From a bacterium (GTDB lineage Bacteria; Pseudomonadota; Alphaproteobacteria; Caulobacterales; Hyphomonadaceae), in assembly GCA_016125045.1 (NCBI GenBank), contig WGML01000001.1, forward strand, positions 163,253-227,252: a stretch of DNA of 64,000 nucleotides, in the 5' to 3' direction. Each line of letters opens with the position of its first letter. The stretch's first letter is position 1. Position numbers and translations under genes: made by a program. The notes below the pieces were generated by a model that did no database searches, was not told where the DNA came from, and worked only from the letters and a program-made list of their open reading frames with translations. Below, piece after piece: positions 40,542-48,445 of this stretch.

Positions 40542-40584
40542 GACGGGTTTGGAGGTCGAGAGAGAGGCTCTCAGGCCGCCCGTC
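40542..40584 (+). promoter_or_regulatory. Structured 5' leader, copy 1 (before DUF932 gene)
   Basis: A 43-nt hairpin: outer stem GACGGG (40542-40547)/CCCGTC (40579-40584), an internal TTTGGA loop, middle stem GGTC/GGCC, and inner stem GAGAG/CTCTC. GGAG follows 2 bases after the stem and the ATG at 40598 lies 14 bases from it. A second copy with the same length and spacing precedes parB (41865-41907); differences between copies keep pairing. It is probably an mRNA element controlling translation start. Confidence 0.7.
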
Positions 40585-40597
40585 ATGGAGATGAGCC

Positions 40598-41791
40598 ATG
40601 ACTGCAACTGAAATCATGACCGGTCGCCCCGAGTGCGTCGGCTACAAGGTGGCCGTGTCGCGCGGGGAACGGGTGGGCCGCGTGTCTTCCGAGTGGTTTT
40701 CCCGGCCGGACGACGAGCGTTATCTGTCGCTGGACGACCTCTTCGCCTCGGTGAAGGGCCGGGCCGAGCGCAGCCGGACGCGCACCGTCGAGAGCGCCGC
40801 GATCCGCGTCGAGGCGCACCGTGACGACCCCGAGCGGCTGGCGCTGGTCCTGCCGGACGCCGACGCGCCCGTCGCGCCAACCCATTGGAGCTTCGCCCAA
40901 CTCGCCGGTCTTGTAAGCGCTCCGGCGGCCTATCTGCGCCAGCTCCCGGCGCCGCTCGCGGGCATCAATTTGCAATACGGCCTCACCAACCACCGTGCCG
41001 AGCAGGTGAAGACTCTGGAGACCGAGGACGGCCGCACCGAGCTGCGCGCCGTCACCGGGCCAGACTATGGCCGCATCTACGACCACGAGCTGGTCTCGGC
41101 CGTCCGGCGCATCGCCGGGAACGGCACGGGCGACACGCGTTGGAAAGTGCCCGGCGTGCTCGACTGGTCGACGGGCGTCTACAACCCGATGGTCGACGTC
41201 ACCAGGGACACGACCACGCTCTACGCCTCGGACCGCGACGTCTTCCTCTTCCTGGTCGACGACATGAACCCCATCGAAGCGGGGCGTCTCCCGGACGGCT
41301 TGCCCGATCTCTATTTCCGGGGGTTCTATTGCTGGAACTCCGAGGTCGGCGCCAAGACGCTCGGCATTGCGAGCTTCTACCTCCGCGCCGTCTGCCAGAA
41401 CCGCAATCTCTGGGGCGTCGAGGATTTCCAGGAGATCTCGATCCGGCATTCCAAATACGCCGCAAACCGCTTCGCCCATGAGGCGGCCCCGGCGCTCACC
41501 CGCTTCGCCAACTCCTCGCCCGCGCCCTTCATCGACGGCATCCGCGCGGCGCGCGAAAAGATCGTCGCCCGCAGCGACGAAGACCGTGCCGACTTCCTGA
41601 AGAAACGCGGCTTCTCGAAAGCGGAAACGAGCAAGATCGTCGAGACCGTTCTCGCCGAGGAAGGCCGCCCGCCCGAGAGCGTCTTCGACTTCGTGCAGGG
41701 CATCACGGCCTTCGCGCGGAGCAAGCCACAGCAGGATGCGCGCCTCGCCATGGAGACGCGCGCGAAGACCCTGCTGGAGCGCGCGGCGTAG
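40598..41791 (+). CDS. DUF932 domain protein of the ICE backbone
   Basis: A 397 aa DUF932 (phage/plasmid-like, DUF945-related) protein: HWSFAQLAGLVSAPAAYLRQ, RAVTGPDYGRIYDHELVSAV, FLFLVDDMNPIE, then FYLRAVCQNRNLWGVEDFQE. Such genes are ubiquitous on plasmids and ICEs; their biochemical function is unproven. It is preceded by the structured leader at 40542-40584 and is followed by parB with the same type of leader. Confidence 0.85.
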   Translation: MTATEIMTGRPECVGYKVAVSRGERVGRVSSEWFSRPDDERYLSLDDLFASVKGRAERSRTRTVESAAIRVEAHRDDPERLALVLPDADAPVAPTHWSFAQLAGLVSAPAAYLRQLPAPLAGINLQYGLTNHRAEQVKTLETEDGRTELRAVTGPDYGRIYDHELVSAVRRIAGNGTGDTRWKVPGVLDWSTGVYNPMVDVTRDTTTLYASDRDVFLFLVDDMNPIEAGRLPDGLPDLYFRGFYCWNSEVGAKTLGIASFYLRAVCQNRNLWGVEDFQEISIRHSKYAANRFAHEAAPALTRFANSSPAPFIDGIRAAREKIVARSDEDRADFLKKRGFSKAETSKIVETVLAEEGRPPESVFDFVQGITAFARSKPQQDARLAMETRAKTLLERAA

Positions 41792-41864
41792 GCGTCGCCC
41801 CTCATCCTGTCCGTTGGTCCGCGGCCCATCGCTCCTAGAGGGAGAGGTGGGCCGTGGGCTTCGT

Positions 41865-41907
41865 GACGGGTTTGGAGGCCCGAGAGAGTGTCTCTTGGCC
41901 GCCCGTC
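41865..41907 (+). promoter_or_regulatory. Structured 5' leader, copy 2 (before parB)
   Basis: Second 43-nt hairpin: outer stem GACGGG (41865-41870)/CCCGTC (41902-41907), TTTGGA internal loop, middle stem GGCC/GGCC, inner stem AGAGA/TCTCT with a GTG-type loop. GGAG starts 2 bases after it and the ATG (41921) is 14 bases away, exactly as in copy 1. The T-to-C change in the middle stem replaces a GU by a GC pair. Confidence 0.7.
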
Positions 41908-41920
41908 GCGGAGAATTCCC

Positions 41921-44029
41921 ATGAGACCCAAGTCCCAGAAGATCACGCTCAGCGCCTCGCGCGACATCCCCTTCAATAAGCTGGTGCTCAGCCAGTCCAA
42001 CGTCCGGCGCATCAAGGCCGGCGTCTCGATCGAGGAACTCGCCGAGGACATCGCCCGGCGCACGCTGCTGGCCTCACTCACCGTCCGGCCGGTGCTGGAC
42101 GAGACCGGCGCCGAGACCGGCATGTTCGAGATCCCGGCGGGCGGGCGCCGCTACCGCGCGCTCGAACTGCTCGTGAAGCAGAAGCGGCTTGCGCGCACCG
42201 CGCCCGTGCCCTGCATCGTGCGCACCGATGGCCTCGCCGAGGAAGACAGCCTTGCCGAGAACGTCCAGCGCGCGCCGCTCCACCCACTCGACCAGTTCCG
42301 CGCTTTCCAGGCGATGCGCGAGAAGGGCCGCAGCGAGGAGGAGATCGCCGCCGCCTTCTTCGTCTCGCCGAACGTCGTGAAGCAGCGACTGAAGCTCGCC
42401 GCTGTCGCGCCGTCCCTGCTTGAGGCCTACGCGGAAGAGGAGATGACGCTTGACCAGCTGATGGCCTTCACGGTCAGTCCTAACCATGAGCGCCAGGAAC
42501 AGGTCTGGGAGGCGCTCAAGCGCCACTACTCCAGGCAGCCCTACGAGATCCGCCGCATGCTGACCGAGGGCGCCGTGCGCGCCTCCGACCGGCGGGCGCA
42601 GTTCGTCGGGCTCGACGCCTACCAGGAGGCGGGCGGCGTCATCCTGCGTGACCTGTTCCAGTCCGACGATGGCGGGTGGCTGCAGGATGCGGGACTGCTG
42701 ACCGGCCTGGTCGCCGAGAAGCTCGAGCGGGAGGCCGAGGCGATCGGCGCCGAGGGATGGAAGTGGGTCGAGGTTGGCACCGACTTTCCCTACGGCCACA
42801 CCTATGGAATGCGGCGGATCGTCGGCGAGACCGAGCCGATGAGCGAGGAAGAACAGGCGAGCTATGCCGCGCTCAAGGCCGAATACGAGACGCTCGAGGA
42901 GGCGCACGCCGAAGCGGACGAACTGCCCGAGGAAGTCGATGCGCGGCTCGGCGAGATCGAGACGGCGATGGAGGCGCTCCAGAACCGCCCGGTCCGGTTC
43001 GAGCCGGAGGAACTGGGTATCGCCGGCGCCTTCGTCAGCATTGACGGCACGGGGCGGCTGCGGGTCGAGCGCGGCTATGTCCGGCCCGAGGACGAGCCGG
43101 TCGCCGAGCCCGACGAGGCGCCGAACATCGATGCGATCGGTTCCGACGGCGGCGAGGTCGGCGCCGAGGCAGGCGATGCGGTCTCCGAAGCGCCCGATGC
43201 GGAGGACGAGGAGGAGGATGGCCTCAAGCCGCTTTCCGACCGGCTCGTCTGCGAACTGACGGCGCATCGCACGCTTGCGCTGCGCAACGCGCTGGCGAAC
43301 GATCCGCAGACCGCCTTACTCGCGGCGCTGCACGCCATGGCGCTGCGGCTCTTCTACCATTACGGCCAGGAGAGCTGCATCGAGATCGAGCCGCGTTCCG
43401 CCAGCTTCGGCGCGCAGGCGCCGGGGCTTGGCGAGACGGCCTATGCCGAGGCGATCGACCGGCGCATCGCGAGCTGGGCGGCGGCGCTGCCCAAGCGGGC
43501 CGAGGAGCTGTGGGAGGCGCTGACCGAGTTCGACGGCGACAGCCGCGACGCGCTCTTCGCCCACTGCGTCGCCATGACGGTGAACGCCGTGCACGAGCCC
43601 TACAACCGGAGGCCTCGCGCGCTCGCCCATGCCGGCGTTCTGGCGGCGACGGTCGGGCTCGACATGGCGAAGGCCGGCTGGACGCCGACGGCGGACAGCT
43701 ATCTCGGCCGCGTCACCAAGGCGCGCATCCTCGAAGCGGTGCGCGAGGCGAAGGGCGAGACGGCCGCCGACCGCATCGCGGCCTTGAAGAAGCCGGAGAT
43801 GGTCGCGGCGGCCGAGGAGCTGCTCACGGGCACGGGCTGGCTGCCAGAAGCGCTGCGCACGCCGGCGCTCGCCGCGGACGAGGCGTCGGACTTCGAGATC
43901 GTCGACGACTCGGACGTCGGTGAGCCGGACGTCGTAGTGGCATCGGCGGCCAACGACGGCGAAACGGCCATGGGCGATTCCGAGGCTTCGGCCGAAGATG
44001 AGGAGGTCGCCCACGCCGCCTTCGCCTGA
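41921..44029 (+). CDS. ParB/RepB/Spo0J-like protein of the ICE
   Basis: A 702 aa ParB-type protein. The N-terminal ParB nuclease/CTPase-like domain shows IPFNKLVLSQSNVRRIKAG, EIPAGGRRYRALELL and the box SLAENVQRAPLHPLDQFRAF. Next is a KorB-like helix-turn-helix (SEEEIAAAFFVSPNVVKQRL). A long acidic C-terminal region (~290-450) has Glu-rich, probably coiled-coil segments and an EDEEED linker. It is much longer than chromosomal ParB (~300 aa), typical of mobile-element forms. Start set at the ATG at 41921 because of the leader spacing. Confidence 0.9.
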   Translation: MRPKSQKITLSASRDIPFNKLVLSQSNVRRIKAGVSIEELAEDIARRTLLASLTVRPVLDETGAETGMFEIPAGGRRYRALELLVKQKRLARTAPVPCIVRTDGLAEEDSLAENVQRAPLHPLDQFRAFQAMREKGRSEEEIAAAFFVSPNVVKQRLKLAAVAPSLLEAYAEEEMTLDQLMAFTVSPNHERQEQVWEALKRHYSRQPYEIRRMLTEGAVRASDRRAQFVGLDAYQEAGGVILRDLFQSDDGGWLQDAGLLTGLVAEKLEREAEAIGAEGWKWVEVGTDFPYGHTYGMRRIVGETEPMSEEEQASYAALKAEYETLEEAHAEADELPEEVDARLGEIETAMEALQNRPVRFEPEELGIAGAFVSIDGTGRLRVERGYVRPEDEPVAEPDEAPNIDAIGSDGGEVGAEAGDAVSEAPDAEDEEEDGLKPLSDRLVCELTAHRTLALRNALANDPQTALLAALHAMALRLFYHYGQESCIEIEPRSASFGAQAPGLGETAYAEAIDRRIASWAAALPKRAEELWEALTEFDGDSRDALFAHCVAMTVNAVHEPYNRRPRALAHAGVLAATVGLDMAKAGWTPTADSYLGRVTKARILEAVREAKGETAADRIAALKKPEMVAAAEELLTGTGWLPEALRTPALAADEASDFEIVDDSDVGEPDVVVASAANDGETAMGDSEASAEDEEVAHAAFA

Positions 44030-44075
44030 GGCGACCAAGCCACGAGGGAGACCTCCCCCATCCGCCTCGCACCTC

Positions 44076-44107
44076 GGGGCCCGCCGGACGCGGCAGGCCC
44101 CTTTTTT
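44076..44107 (+). terminator. Rho-independent terminator after parB
   Basis: GGGGCC (44076-44081) pairs with GGCCCC (44096-44101), followed by TTTTTT (44102-44107). It ends the DUF932-parB unit just before the toprim gene. Confidence 0.8.
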
Positions 44108-44130
44108 CTGATCGCTGGCAAGGAGGTTTC

Positions 44131-45174
44131 ATGGAGAGCCCGGCATCGGACATTGCGCGCCGTCTCGCCCGCGAGGCCGAGGCGGTCTGCCGACACTATC
44201 TGTCGAACGGCCGCCGGCAGGGCCGCTACTGGATCGTCGGCGACGTCGAGAACACGCCTGGCCGCAGTCTTTATGTGCGCCTCACGGGGCCCACATCCGG
44301 ACCCGGCGCGGCGGGCAAATGGACTGATGCAGCTGAGGGTACGCATGGCGATTTGCTCGATCTCATCACGGCCAATCTGCGGCTGGCCTCGCTCGCCGAC
44401 GCGCTGGACGAAGCGCGCCACTTCCTGAGCCTGCCGCGTCCCGATCCGCCAGTTCGGCAGGCTTCACCGCCAGCACAGACCGGATCGCCGGAAGCCGCAC
44501 GGCGTCTCTGGGCCATGGGCCGGCCGATCGCGGGCACGCTGGCGGAGCGCTATCTCGCCCAGCGTGGCATTTTCGGCGTGGACACCATCCGCGCGCTGCG
44601 CTTCCACCCCCACTGCTATTACTGGCGCGAGGATCATCCCGACAATGATCCGGAGACATGGCCCGCGCTGCTCGCCAAGGTCACCGACGCCGAGGGCGCC
44701 CTCACCGGGCTGCACCGCACCTGGCTCGATCCAGAGACGGCCGAGAAGGCGCCAATCGATCCGCCGCGCAAGGCGATGGGCCTGCTGCTCGGCCATGGCG
44801 TGCGTATCGGCGATGCAGCGGACCTCCTCGCGGCCGGGGAAGGGCTCGAGACCATGCTGGCGCTGCGCATGGCGCTGCCCGGACTGCCCGTCATCGCGGC
44901 GCTCTCCGCGGGCCATCTCGCAGCGCTGATCCTGCCTCTGGGCCTCAGGCGTCTCTACATCGCAGTCGATTCCGACGTGGCCGGTCGGAACGCGGCGGAC
45001 AGTCTCGCCGGGCGCGCAGCCGCTGACGGGATCGACGCGATAAGGCTCACCTCCCGGCTCGAGGACGTCAACGAGGATCTGCGCGCCATGGGTCTCGCCG
45101 AACTCCGGGCGCATCTGAGGCCGCAGCTCGCGCCGGAGGACGTCGACCGTTTGCTGCTGTCGGTCAACCACTGA
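44131..45174 (+). CDS. Toprim-domain protein (DUF7146 type, primase-like)
   Basis: A 347 aa protein with an N-terminal DUF7146/zinc-less primase-like region (YWIVGDVENTPGRSLYVRLT) and a C-terminal Toprim domain: the acidic motif LAAGEGLETMLALR and the DxD motif LYIAVDSDVAGRNAAD. Such ICE proteins are presumed to help replication or primer synthesis during transfer; this is by family only. It has a strong AAGGAGG ribosome site. Confidence 0.87.
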   Translation: MESPASDIARRLAREAEAVCRHYLSNGRRQGRYWIVGDVENTPGRSLYVRLTGPTSGPGAAGKWTDAAEGTHGDLLDLITANLRLASLADALDEARHFLSLPRPDPPVRQASPPAQTGSPEAARRLWAMGRPIAGTLAERYLAQRGIFGVDTIRALRFHPHCYYWREDHPDNDPETWPALLAKVTDAEGALTGLHRTWLDPETAEKAPIDPPRKAMGLLLGHGVRIGDAADLLAAGEGLETMLALRMALPGLPVIAALSAGHLAALILPLGLRRLYIAVDSDVAGRNAADSLAGRAAADGIDAIRLTSRLEDVNEDLRAMGLAELRAHLRPQLAPEDVDRLLLSVNH

Positions 45175-45515
45175 TCGACCGAGGCGGACTGCCGCTTCGG
45201 ATCAGTCAGCAGTCTCCTATCCCTCAGAGCAGCGCCTCCGGCCATCCGAGAGGGGCGAGACGGAGCGGAGCCCGCCCGGTCCGGCAACGGCTGCGGCGTC
45301 ACCGTTTTCCGCCGCCGGGCCAACCCACGCGTTTCGCGCGGGAAAAACCATGAAGGCCCGGCTTTGCATCGCGAGGCAAAACGGCGCCGCCTCCGCCGTC
45401 CTCCGCTGACGCTCCGGCCGCCCGAATGCGGGCGGTGCAGGCCCGGACGGCCCCCGCTTTCCCGTCGCCCGGGAAGGCCGCGATAGGCGCGGGCTTCCGG
45501 ATCAGGAGACCCGCC
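45175..45515 (+). promoter_or_regulatory. Long leader before the DUF2493 gene, related to the DUF736 leader
   Basis: 341 bases without a gene. Two blocks match the leader at 47455-47590: CGCGaGGCAAaA...CCGCCGTCCTCCGC at 45370-45406, and AGGCCGCGAtaGGCGCGGGCT just before the ribosome site AGGAG. Open frames here have no recognisable motifs. The likeliest role is promoter plus structured untranslated mRNA leader. Confidence 0.55.
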
Positions 45516-46445
45516 ATGACCGACCACGCCGAAACCCACGCCCGCTCCTCGACCGCCATGGTCCTCGACGAACTCCAGCTCTACGGCTACCGCCCCTTCG
45601 CGGGCGAGCCCGACCCGCGGCCGCTGCCCGACGCCGACGCCCTACACGGCGCGCTCGCCGACATCTTTGACGCTCTCACCGCGACGCTCGCGGAGACACG
45701 CCTCGAATCCGACCTCGAAGGCCTGCTCTGGTCAATGACCAACGTTTTCCACCGCATGGCGTCCCGGGTCGACCGGGAGCTCGACACCAACGAACAGGCG
45801 CAGAAGCGCTCCCAGCGCGAGCAGGACGGCTCCGAGGTCCGCTCGGTCGAACTCGAGGACCTGACCGCGCAGGGCATCACGCTTATCGAGCGGCGCAACG
45901 CCTATGAGCTGATGCGCGACCTCGCCGCCGAGCTGTTCGAGTCGCATCTCGGACAGACCTGGCATCCGCGCTCGGGCTCGCATGTCAGCCGCCGGACCCT
46001 GACCGCCGCGCTGATCGACAGTCGGGACTTCCTCGCCGCCAAGCGCCGCACCGAGCTTGAACCGCTCATCCCGGCGGGCACGAAGATTGCCTTCACCGGG
46101 GGCACGGAATGCAACGACGTCCAGGCCGTCTGGACCGCGCTCGACCGGGTCCGCGCCAAGCATGCCGACATGGTGCTCCTGCACGGCGGCTCACCGAAAG
46201 GCGCCGAGAAGATCGCCGCCTGCTGGGCCGACAATCGCAACTGCCCGCAGATCGTATTCAAGCCCGACTGGATGCGTCACGGTAAGGCCGCGCCGTTCAA
46301 GCGCAACGACCAGCTCCTCGACACCGTGCCGATCGGGCTGATCGTCTTCCCAGGCTCGGGCATCACCGACAATCTCGCCGACAAGGCGCGCACGATGGGC
46401 GTGCCGCTCTACGATTTCCGCAGCCGGAAGCCGGGCGCTTCGTGA
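45516..46445 (+). CDS. DUF2493 (YspA/SLOG-type) protein of the ICE
   Basis: A 309 aa protein. The C-terminal half holds the DUF2493 Rossmann-like fold: KIAFTGGTECNDVQAVWTAL, VLLHGGSPKGAEKIAACWAD, FKPDWMRHGKAAPFKRND and the final VFPGSGITDNLADKARTM. SLOG-type folds bind nucleotides; function on ICEs is unknown. The start at 45516 follows AGGAG and begins MTDHAETHARSS; a longer frame runs into the leader and was rejected. Confidence 0.85.
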   Translation: MTDHAETHARSSTAMVLDELQLYGYRPFAGEPDPRPLPDADALHGALADIFDALTATLAETRLESDLEGLLWSMTNVFHRMASRVDRELDTNEQAQKRSQREQDGSEVRSVELEDLTAQGITLIERRNAYELMRDLAAELFESHLGQTWHPRSGSHVSRRTLTAALIDSRDFLAAKRRTELEPLIPAGTKIAFTGGTECNDVQAVWTALDRVRAKHADMVLLHGGSPKGAEKIAACWADNRNCPQIVFKPDWMRHGKAAPFKRNDQLLDTVPIGLIVFPGSGITDNLADKARTMGVPLYDFRSRKPGAS

Positions 46446-46460
46446 TGCGCTCAGCGCATC
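46444..46460 (+). repeat. Palindrome GATGCGC-TCA-GCGCATC, copy 1
   Basis: A perfect 7-bp inverted repeat with a 3-base spacer, overlapping the DUF2493 stop codon. A near-identical copy lies after the QseM-like gene (56027-56043). It could be a protein-binding site or a transcript-end hairpin. A second hairpin, CGCCGGA-GCAT-TCCGGCG, follows at 46473-46490. Confidence 0.6.
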
Positions 46461-46563
46461 ACATCTTGCGCACGCCGGAGCATTCCGGCGCGCGCCGATC
46501 TTCGCTATACTTCAATCGCGCCGTGGCGGTGGTGGAGGCGCGCCTTTCGCAAGGAGTCCGCCC

Positions 46564-47031
46564 ATGTTCATCTCCGCCATATTGAGCGTCCTCGGCCTCG
46601 GCTTCATGGTCTATGTACTGTTCACGCTCGCCGTCTACGCGCTGCCCTTCTTCGTCGCCGTCACCGTCGGCATGCATGTCCATGACATCGAGGCCGGGCT
46701 GATCGCCGCGATCGCCGTAGCGTTTATCTCAGGCACCGTCACGCTGCTCGCCGGCCAGATCGCCTTTGCCACCATACACTCAGCGCCGATCAAGCTCGCC
46801 ATCGGCGCGCTCTACGCCGCCCCGGCTGGGATCGCCGGCTATCACGCCATCAAGGGCCTCTCCGAGATCGGCGGCGCGGGCGAGACGTGGACGCTCGTGT
46901 TCGCCTGGGTCGGCGCGATCATCGTCGGCGGAACGGCCTGGGCGCGGATCGCTTCGCTTGCAGGTCCGACTAAGGGCGTCCCGGCGGAAAGGCACGCCTT
47001 CCATGGCGTGCGCGCGGCGAACGACGGCTGA
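46564..47031 (+). CDS. Small multi-pass membrane protein of unknown function
   Basis: A 155 aa product with about four membrane helices (AILSVLGLGFMVYVLFTLAV, YALPFFVAVTVGMHV, LIAAIAVAFISGTVTLLAG, WTLVFAWVGAIIVGGTAWAR). The start is preceded by AAGGAG. No family recognised; similar small membrane proteins occur beside DUF2493 genes on related ICEs. No function assigned. Confidence 0.65.
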   Translation: MFISAILSVLGLGFMVYVLFTLAVYALPFFVAVTVGMHVHDIEAGLIAAIAVAFISGTVTLLAGQIAFATIHSAPIKLAIGALYAAPAGIAGYHAIKGLSEIGGAGETWTLVFAWVGAIIVGGTAWARIASLAGPTKGVPAERHAFHGVRAANDG

Positions 47032-47595
47032 GCGCAGCGCAAGCACTTTCTTCGTGTACCGATCATCCGTGTTGATCCGTAGCGGGGCGAGGAATCGGGC
47101 CGACGCTTGAGGCTGCGTCGAGGGCCCTTGTTCACGTTGAAGCACTGGCCAGCCGACTCCCGCCTTCGGCACGAACTGTCGAATGTCCCGGGTTGCCGTT
47201 CAGGGATGTCACCCTCCTTGGGGACGATACGCCTCCGCCCATCTGTACGTCGCCGCCTGTCTCTGCACGACACCCGCTGCCGGGATCTTGCCGGTTGCCT
47301 GCCGTAGCTGTCAGGTCTTCTCCCATGTCCCCGTCACCCGCGTCCGTCACGGCCTCTCATGGGCTGATCTGGCCGGGGCCGGCTAACGCCTCGACCGCCT
47401 CGGCCGCAACGGCGGGGCCGGACTTTCTTCCCCTGGCGGTCACCCGCCATTCCTCGCGGGGCAAGAAAGACCGTCCCCGCCGTCCTCCGCTTGCGCTGCG
47501 GGCCACAGGGGCTGCGTCGGCGGATCGCCCCGGCCTCTGCGATCGCCATCGAGGCCGCGACGGGCGCGGGCTCGAGAGCCAAAAGGAGAACTGAC
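47032..47595 (+). promoter_or_regulatory. Non-coding region with the DUF736 leader
   Basis: 564 bases without a credible gene. The first ~400 bases show nothing I can name. From 47455 the sequence matches the DUF2493 leader: CGCGgGGCAAgA...CCGCCGTCCTCCGC (47455-47490) and AGGCCGCGAcgGGCGCGGGCT before AAGGAG. A small hairpin GGCGG-TCAC-CCGCC lies just upstream of the first block. Confidence 0.5.
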
Positions 47596-47928
47596 ATGGC
47601 CACCATCGGAACCTTCAAGAAGACCGGCAACGAGTATGTCGGAGAGATCGTCACCCTCAGCGTACAGGCGAAGAACGTCCGCATCGTCCCCGAGGACGGC
47701 TCCACCAACGGCAACGCCCCGAGCCACCGCGTCTTCGTCGGCCGCGCCGAGATCGGCGCCGCCTGGTCCAAGCGCTCGAACGAGGGGCGCGACTATCTGA
47801 GCCTCAAGCTCGACGACCCGAGCTTCACCGCGCCGATCTACGCCAATCTCTTCGACGACACCGTCGTCGAGGGCGAGGAGAGCTACAGCCTCATCTGGTC
47901 GCGCCCCAGCCGCCGCAACGGCGACTGA
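47596..47928 (+). CDS. DUF736 family protein
   Basis: A 110 aa DUF736 protein, a short beta-rich family found almost only on alphaproteobacterial plasmids and ICEs. It begins [20 protein letters not shown] and has [34 protein letters not shown] and [20 protein letters not shown], covering the whole domain. Function unknown. A terminator hairpin follows. Confidence 0.92.
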   Translation: MATIGTFKKTGNEYVGEIVTLSVQAKNVRIVPEDGSTNGNAPSHRVFVGRAEIGAAWSKRSNEGRDYLSLKLDDPSFTAPIYANLFDDTVVEGEESYSLIWSRPSRRNGD

Positions 47929-47941
47929 CGCCGCCGCCAGG

Positions 47942-47972
47942 CGCCCCGTCCGGACAACCGGGCGGGGCGTTT
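47942..47972 (+). terminator. Terminator hairpin after DUF736
   Basis: CGCCCCG (47942-47948) pairs with CGGGGCG (47963-47969), extended inside by CCGG, followed by TTT. It ends the DUF736 transcript before the cargo island. Confidence 0.65.
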
Positions 47973-47979
47973 CCGCGCG

Positions 47980-48052
47980 TCAGGCCTTCTCCCCGCCGTC
48001 ATGCAGCAGCGCCGCCGGCTTGACGCCGAGCTCCCGCGCGAGGCGCTCGAGC
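47980..48052 (-). pseudogene. 3' fragment of an XRE repressor gene (QseC-like), truncated by cargo
   Basis: The complement encodes a tail LARELGVKPAALLHDGGEKA and a stop, matching the end of the intact XRE gene at 55308-55526 (LARELGVKPAALLDDSQGP). Homology stops abruptly at 48052, with GTACTGG nearby as the only further shared word. The divergent last residues show it is not a fresh duplication of the intact copy. It marks where the DAB island joined the backbone. Confidence 0.75.
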
Positions 48053-48151
48053 TAGCTGTACTGGAACAATGGACCCAGGCCGACAAACGCACTTTGAGTT
48101 TAGCACGCCCATCACTGACATATCCGAGCGGATCCAGAACGCTGCCGATCC

Positions 48152-48445
48152 TCAACCCGACGGGCCACGTTCGCCGTTCCGCTGTTCGAAAGATCTTCCG
48201 TGCACGGTTGAAAATGACTGATTGATCTGCGCCTCGGCCCGTCGCTTCAGCAAATGGTCGAGCATCTCGAGGTCGTTGAGCAGGTCAACGGGGTTGCGCT
48301 CGCGTCCGCCCCGAAGAGCCTGTTTCAGCCAATCGCTCATGCCCGGATGCGACAGCACCCAGTCGATGCGATCCTCCGTTTCCTTCAAGTAAGCTTCCAG
48401 CGTGCGCTCGGTTTCCATTTCCTTCTCCGTCAGACTTCGCATCAC
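48152..48445 (-). CDS. Small unknown protein at the end of the dab operon
   Basis: A 97 aa product, mostly helical and charged (TEKEMETERTLEAYLKETED, LLNDLEMLDHLLKRRAEAQI), with no family I recognise. It starts in an ATGA overlap with the DUF6671 gene, so it is the last cistron of dabB-dabA-cysD-DUF6671. Its C-terminal tail overlaps a plus-strand open frame, and the true end could be disturbed by the island boundary. Confidence 0.55.
   Translation of the reverse strand: MMRSLTEKEMETERTLEAYLKETEDRIDWVLSHPGMSDWLKQALRGGRERNPVDLLNDLEMLDHLLKRRAEAQINQSFSTVHGRSFEQRNGERGPSG

Noticed and set aside
41823..41853. GGCCCA...TGGGCC hairpin between DUF932 and parB as a terminator
   Set aside because: The arms pair well but no T-run follows and the structured parB leader begins just 12 bases later; its role is unclear.
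42074..43267. Long minus-strand frame opposite parB
   Set aside because: Shadow of the ParB coding sequence; the translation has no family features.
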